Positions 15,368 to 17,228 of a stretch of DNA of 17,228 nt are shown piece after piece. The stretch is from an uncultured Flavobacteriales bacterium. Lineage in GTDB: Bacteria; Bacteroidota; Bacteroidia; Flavobacteriales; Crocinitomicaceae. Made by a program: the position numbers and the translations under genes. The notes beneath the pieces were generated by a model. That model did no database searches. It was not told where the DNA came from and saw only the letters and a list, made by a program, of their open reading frames with translations. Every line of letters starts with the position of its first letter. The stretch's first letter is position 1. The stretch is from positions 1 through 17,228 of the forward strand of contig CAMPIU010000014.1 in assembly GCA_946886545.1 (NCBI GenBank). Direction: 5' to 3'.

Positions 15368-16031
15368 GAATGTTTTAGTGATTGGAGCGAGTCGGGGAAT
15401 TGGCAAAGAATTAGTTCGTCAATTTGCCGACAAAGACCTGGAAACATTTGGTTTTGCCAGAAGTCTTCAAAATGCTTCTGAAAACAATATTCATTTCATC
15501 CACTTGGATTTATTAAGTCCAACAATTAAATCCGACTTTGAAAAGGTCATTTCGGGTATTGATCACATCGATTATTTAATTCACAATGCCGGTTTTATCG
15601 CCGTGAAACCCTTTCTGGAGTTATCCAGGGAAGATATTCAAAACTGTTACCAGGTGAATGTGATGTCTGTTATGGAAATCACACAAATTTGTATCCCAAA
15701 AATGAAATCAGGAGGGCATATTGTCATGATTTCATCCATAGGCGGATTCCAGGGAAGTTCTAAATTCCCGGGCTTGGCAGCATATTCCACCTCAAAAGCA
15801 GCATTGGTATCATTAACCGAATTACTTGCTGAAGAATTTAAAAATTCAGGAATATCCATAAATTGTTTGTGTTTAGGTGCTGTTCAAACCGAAATGATGG
15901 AAGAAGCTTTTCCCGGATATAAAGCTCCTCACCAACCGGATGAAATTGCAGAATTCATAGTAGATTTCACTTTGAATCATGGAAAATACTTTCATGGAAA
16001 AATCATTCCTGTAAGTGTCTCAAATCCTTAA
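15360..16031 (+). CDS. SDR-family NAD(P)-dependent oxidoreductase
   Basis: A 223-residue classical short-chain dehydrogenase/reductase. It has the Rossmann glycine motif GASRGIG (residues 9-15), an HNAG motif (the NNAG position), Ser125/Ser126 in MISSIGG, and the catalytic Tyr142-x-x-x-Lys146 (YSTSK). The substrate cannot be read from the sequence. I chose the ATG at 15360, which overlaps the end of the second paaE by eight bases; a TTG three bases earlier is also possible. Its tight place in the paaE operon hints at a linked redox step, but housekeeping or unrelated roles are equally possible, since a tRNA-modifying enzyme follows six bases later. Confidence 0.88.
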   Translation: MSKNVLVIGASRGIGKELVRQFADKDLETFGFARSLQNASENNIHFIHLDLLSPTIKSDFEKVISGIDHIDYLIHNAGFIAVKPFLELSREDIQNCYQVNVMSVMEITQICIPKMKSGGHIVMISSIGGFQGSSKFPGLAAYSTSKAALVSLTELLAEEFKNSGISINCLCLGAVQTEMMEEAFPGYKAPHQPDEIAEFIVDFTLNHGKYFHGKIIPVSVSNP

Positions 16032-16037
16032 ATCAGC

Positions 16038-16973
16038 ATGCAATTAGCCTTAGCGCCTTTGCAGACATATACCGATTATCATTTTCGAAATGCACATCTG
16101 GCTATATTTAAAGGCGTTGATAAATTTTACGCTCCTTACCTAAAATTGAATAATGACGGAACCATTAAAAACGCTCCGAAAATTGATATCCTTCCGGAAA
16201 ATAATCCTCAAATAACTATTATTCCTCAGCTGATGGCATGTAGTGAACAAGAGTTTTTCACTATGTCAAATTATATCGAAGACCTCGGTTATTCAGAATT
16301 AAACTGGAATATGGGATGTCCTTATCCCATGGTTACAAACAGAAATCTTGGGGCCGGTATTTTAAACAAACCATCTGATATTTTCAATCTTTTTGACAAG
16401 ATCTTTCCAAAGCTCAAAATAGGATTAGGTGTTAAAATGAGAATGGGACTGGAGAGTACGGCAGACATTCTGGAGATCTTACCGCGTTTAAATGATTATC
16501 CGTTAACAGAAATCATCATCCATGCCCGTTATGCCAAGCAATTGTATAATGGAACTTGTGATCACGAGCGCTTTATGGAATGTATTTCCCTGACAAAACA
16601 TTCTTTGACATATAACGGCGATATCACTACTAGGGAAGAATTTGATTTTCTAAGCGAGAAATTCCCGACAGTTCAATCCTGGATGATTGGACGTGGAGCA
16701 ATGATTAATCCAGGTTTGTTTGAAGAAATCAAATTCGGAATACTTGATTCAGGTGAAGTATATCGTAACAAACTCATGCTATTTTCGGAAAGCATGACAA
16801 ACAGTTTATTGAATTGCAATCCTGATAAAGGATATGCTCTGAGCAAAATGAAATCCTACTGGGAATATCTCAGCGAAAGCCTTTCCGATGGAAACCAGTT
16901 ATACAGAAAAGTAAAAAAAGCAAAAGACATCAATGAATTAATGGATTATTTACAGTATTTCCTTCTTGATTAA
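16038..16973 (+). CDS. tRNA-dihydrouridine synthase family protein
   Basis: FMN-dependent enzyme that reduces uridine to dihydrouridine in tRNA, in the cytoplasm. The 311-residue length is close to that of DusC (about 315). Residues about 1-235 are the TIM-barrel FMN domain, with ALAPLQTYTD at the N-terminus (the APM-x-G-x-T-D position), catalytic Cys94 in NWNMGCPYP, the KMRMG strand, IIHARYAKQLYNG and the phosphate-binding GRGAMINPGLF. The remainder is the helical tRNA-binding domain. Several motif positions differ from the textbook Dus consensus, for example PLQ for PM, so the exact subfamily and target uridine are uncertain. It lies six bases after the SDR gene and is probably the last gene of the paaE operon. 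No clear terminator follows before the convergent rRNA operon end. Confidence 0.85.
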   Translation: MQLALAPLQTYTDYHFRNAHLAIFKGVDKFYAPYLKLNNDGTIKNAPKIDILPENNPQITIIPQLMACSEQEFFTMSNYIEDLGYSELNWNMGCPYPMVTNRNLGAGILNKPSDIFNLFDKIFPKLKIGLGVKMRMGLESTADILEILPRLNDYPLTEIIIHARYAKQLYNGTCDHERFMECISLTKHSLTYNGDITTREEFDFLSEKFPTVQSWMIGRGAMINPGLFEEIKFGILDSGEVYRNKLMLFSESMTNSLLNCNPDKGYALSKMKSYWEYLSESLSDGNQLYRKVKKAKDINELMDYLQYFLLD

Positions 16974-17172
16974 AGTCTTATCCTCTCCAATTATTTCATA
17001 AAACCGCTTTCTTGGCACTGTATCTGAACTTTCTTCTGAAATAACAAACGGTTGATGTATTGTAAGAAAATCTATAAACAATACCCCACTAGTGCAAGCG
17101 ACGGGATTCATTAAAAGTATCATCTTTGGGTTAGCGATCGGGATACACTTCTAATCTCAAAAAACGAGAAAC

Positions 17173-17204
17173 AAAAAAAGCCGCTCCTTTTTGGGAACGG
17201 CTTT
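17173..17204 (-). terminator. Intrinsic terminator of an rRNA operon
   Basis: On the minus strand, AAAGCCGTTCC (17204-17194) pairs with GGAGCGGCTTT (17187-17177), followed by a continuous T-run to 17173. The single non-Watson-Crick position is G-U in the minus-strand RNA but C-A in the plus-strand RNA, so the hairpin is built to work on the minus strand. It lies just after the 5S rRNA end. Confidence 0.85.
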
Positions 17205-17210
17205 ATTAAA

Positions 17211-17228
17211 AGTGGCATCGACTTACTC
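17211..17228 (-). rRNA. rrf: 5S rRNA gene, 3' end only (partial)
   Basis: On the minus strand the last 18 bases read GAGTAAGTCGATGCCACT, matching the conserved 3' end of bacterial 5S rRNA (GAGTAGGTCG-x-x-GCC type, as in Bacteroidota). The intrinsic terminator follows at once. The rest of the gene, and probably a 16S-23S-5S operon, lies beyond the right edge of the window and is transcribed toward it. The call rests on a short match plus the terminator. Confidence 0.75.

Noticed and set aside
17121..17128. CATCTTTG, a near match to a -7 promoter box before the right edge
   Set aside because: It has one mismatch at the key first T, no -33 partner, and points at the rRNA operon end rather than at a plus-strand gene.
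16974..17172. Search for a tRNA, small RNA or dus terminator in the last intergenic gap
   Set aside because: The only pairing seen was AACCG/CGGTT over a long loop (17002-17053). There is no cloverleaf and no strong hairpin with a T-run on the plus strand.
1..17228. CRISPR arrays, insertion sequences, integrase or toxin-antitoxin genes
   Set aside because: No spaced identical repeats, transposase or integrase motifs, or small toxin-antitoxin gene pairs were seen. The only tandem repeats are coding ones in the adhesin and the octamers at 2225-2317.

Overview
The window reads as chromosomal DNA of an aerobic Bacteroidota member, most likely order Flavobacteriales (a Fluviicola- or Crocinitomix-like organism would fit, but that is inference). 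The grounds are Bacteroidota-type -7 promoter boxes (TAnnTTTG), a type IX secretion (T9SS) cargo with a type B C-terminal sorting domain, a PorP/SprF partner, SprB repeats and a DUF4476 protein. There is no sign of a phage, plasmid, CRISPR array or insertion sequence.

Layout. Bases 1-36 hold the terminator of an unseen upstream gene. A secreted DUF4476 protein follows (78-815), closed by a strong terminator (865-901). Next is paaA-paaB-paaC-paaD (977-3554), encoding the phenylacetyl-CoA epoxidase oxygenase subunits and the PaaD maturation factor. Its paaB-paaC gap holds an unusual inverted element built of degenerate octamers. Then come a possible 46-codon leader ORF, a 1,329-residue repeat-rich T9SS adhesin-like protein and a PorP/SprF protein, joined by ATGA overlaps (3697-8854). 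On the minus strand are a four-helix membrane protein of unknown function (8859-9527) and pruA (9600-11228), separated by the pruA terminator. A plus-strand TPR membrane protein (11364-12674) overlaps tail-to-tail with apaG (12622-13014, minus). The last plus-strand operon holds two tandem paaE-type reductases, an SDR oxidoreductase and a tRNA-dihydrouridine synthase (13221-16973). The right edge holds the terminator and the final bases of a minus-strand 5S rRNA gene, so an rRNA operon lies just outside and reads toward this window. Bases 16974-17172 hold no gene or clear signal that I can support.

How it fits together. PaaA and PaaC form the oxygenase, PaaB bridges, PaaD serves metal-centre or Fe-S maturation, and a PaaE flavo-iron-sulfur reductase supplies electrons from NAD(P)H. 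Here the reductase function lies in a separate operon about 9.7 kb from paaD and is present twice, which is the most interesting metabolic feature. The ligase and the later ring-opening and beta-oxidation enzymes are not in the window. The adhesin/PorP-SprF pair is a typical T9SS cargo-partner unit for a surface or gliding-related protein. PruA belongs to proline catabolism.

Six genes are preceded by a TAnnTTTG-like box 16-28 bases before the chosen start. In four of them (paaA, pruA, the TPR gene and the first paaE) the box is an exact match; paaA and the TPR gene have longer possible ORFs that begin inside the box, and these were shortened. Most of the window is ordinary core genome. I see no convincing new defence or mobile system, but several local features merit a check.
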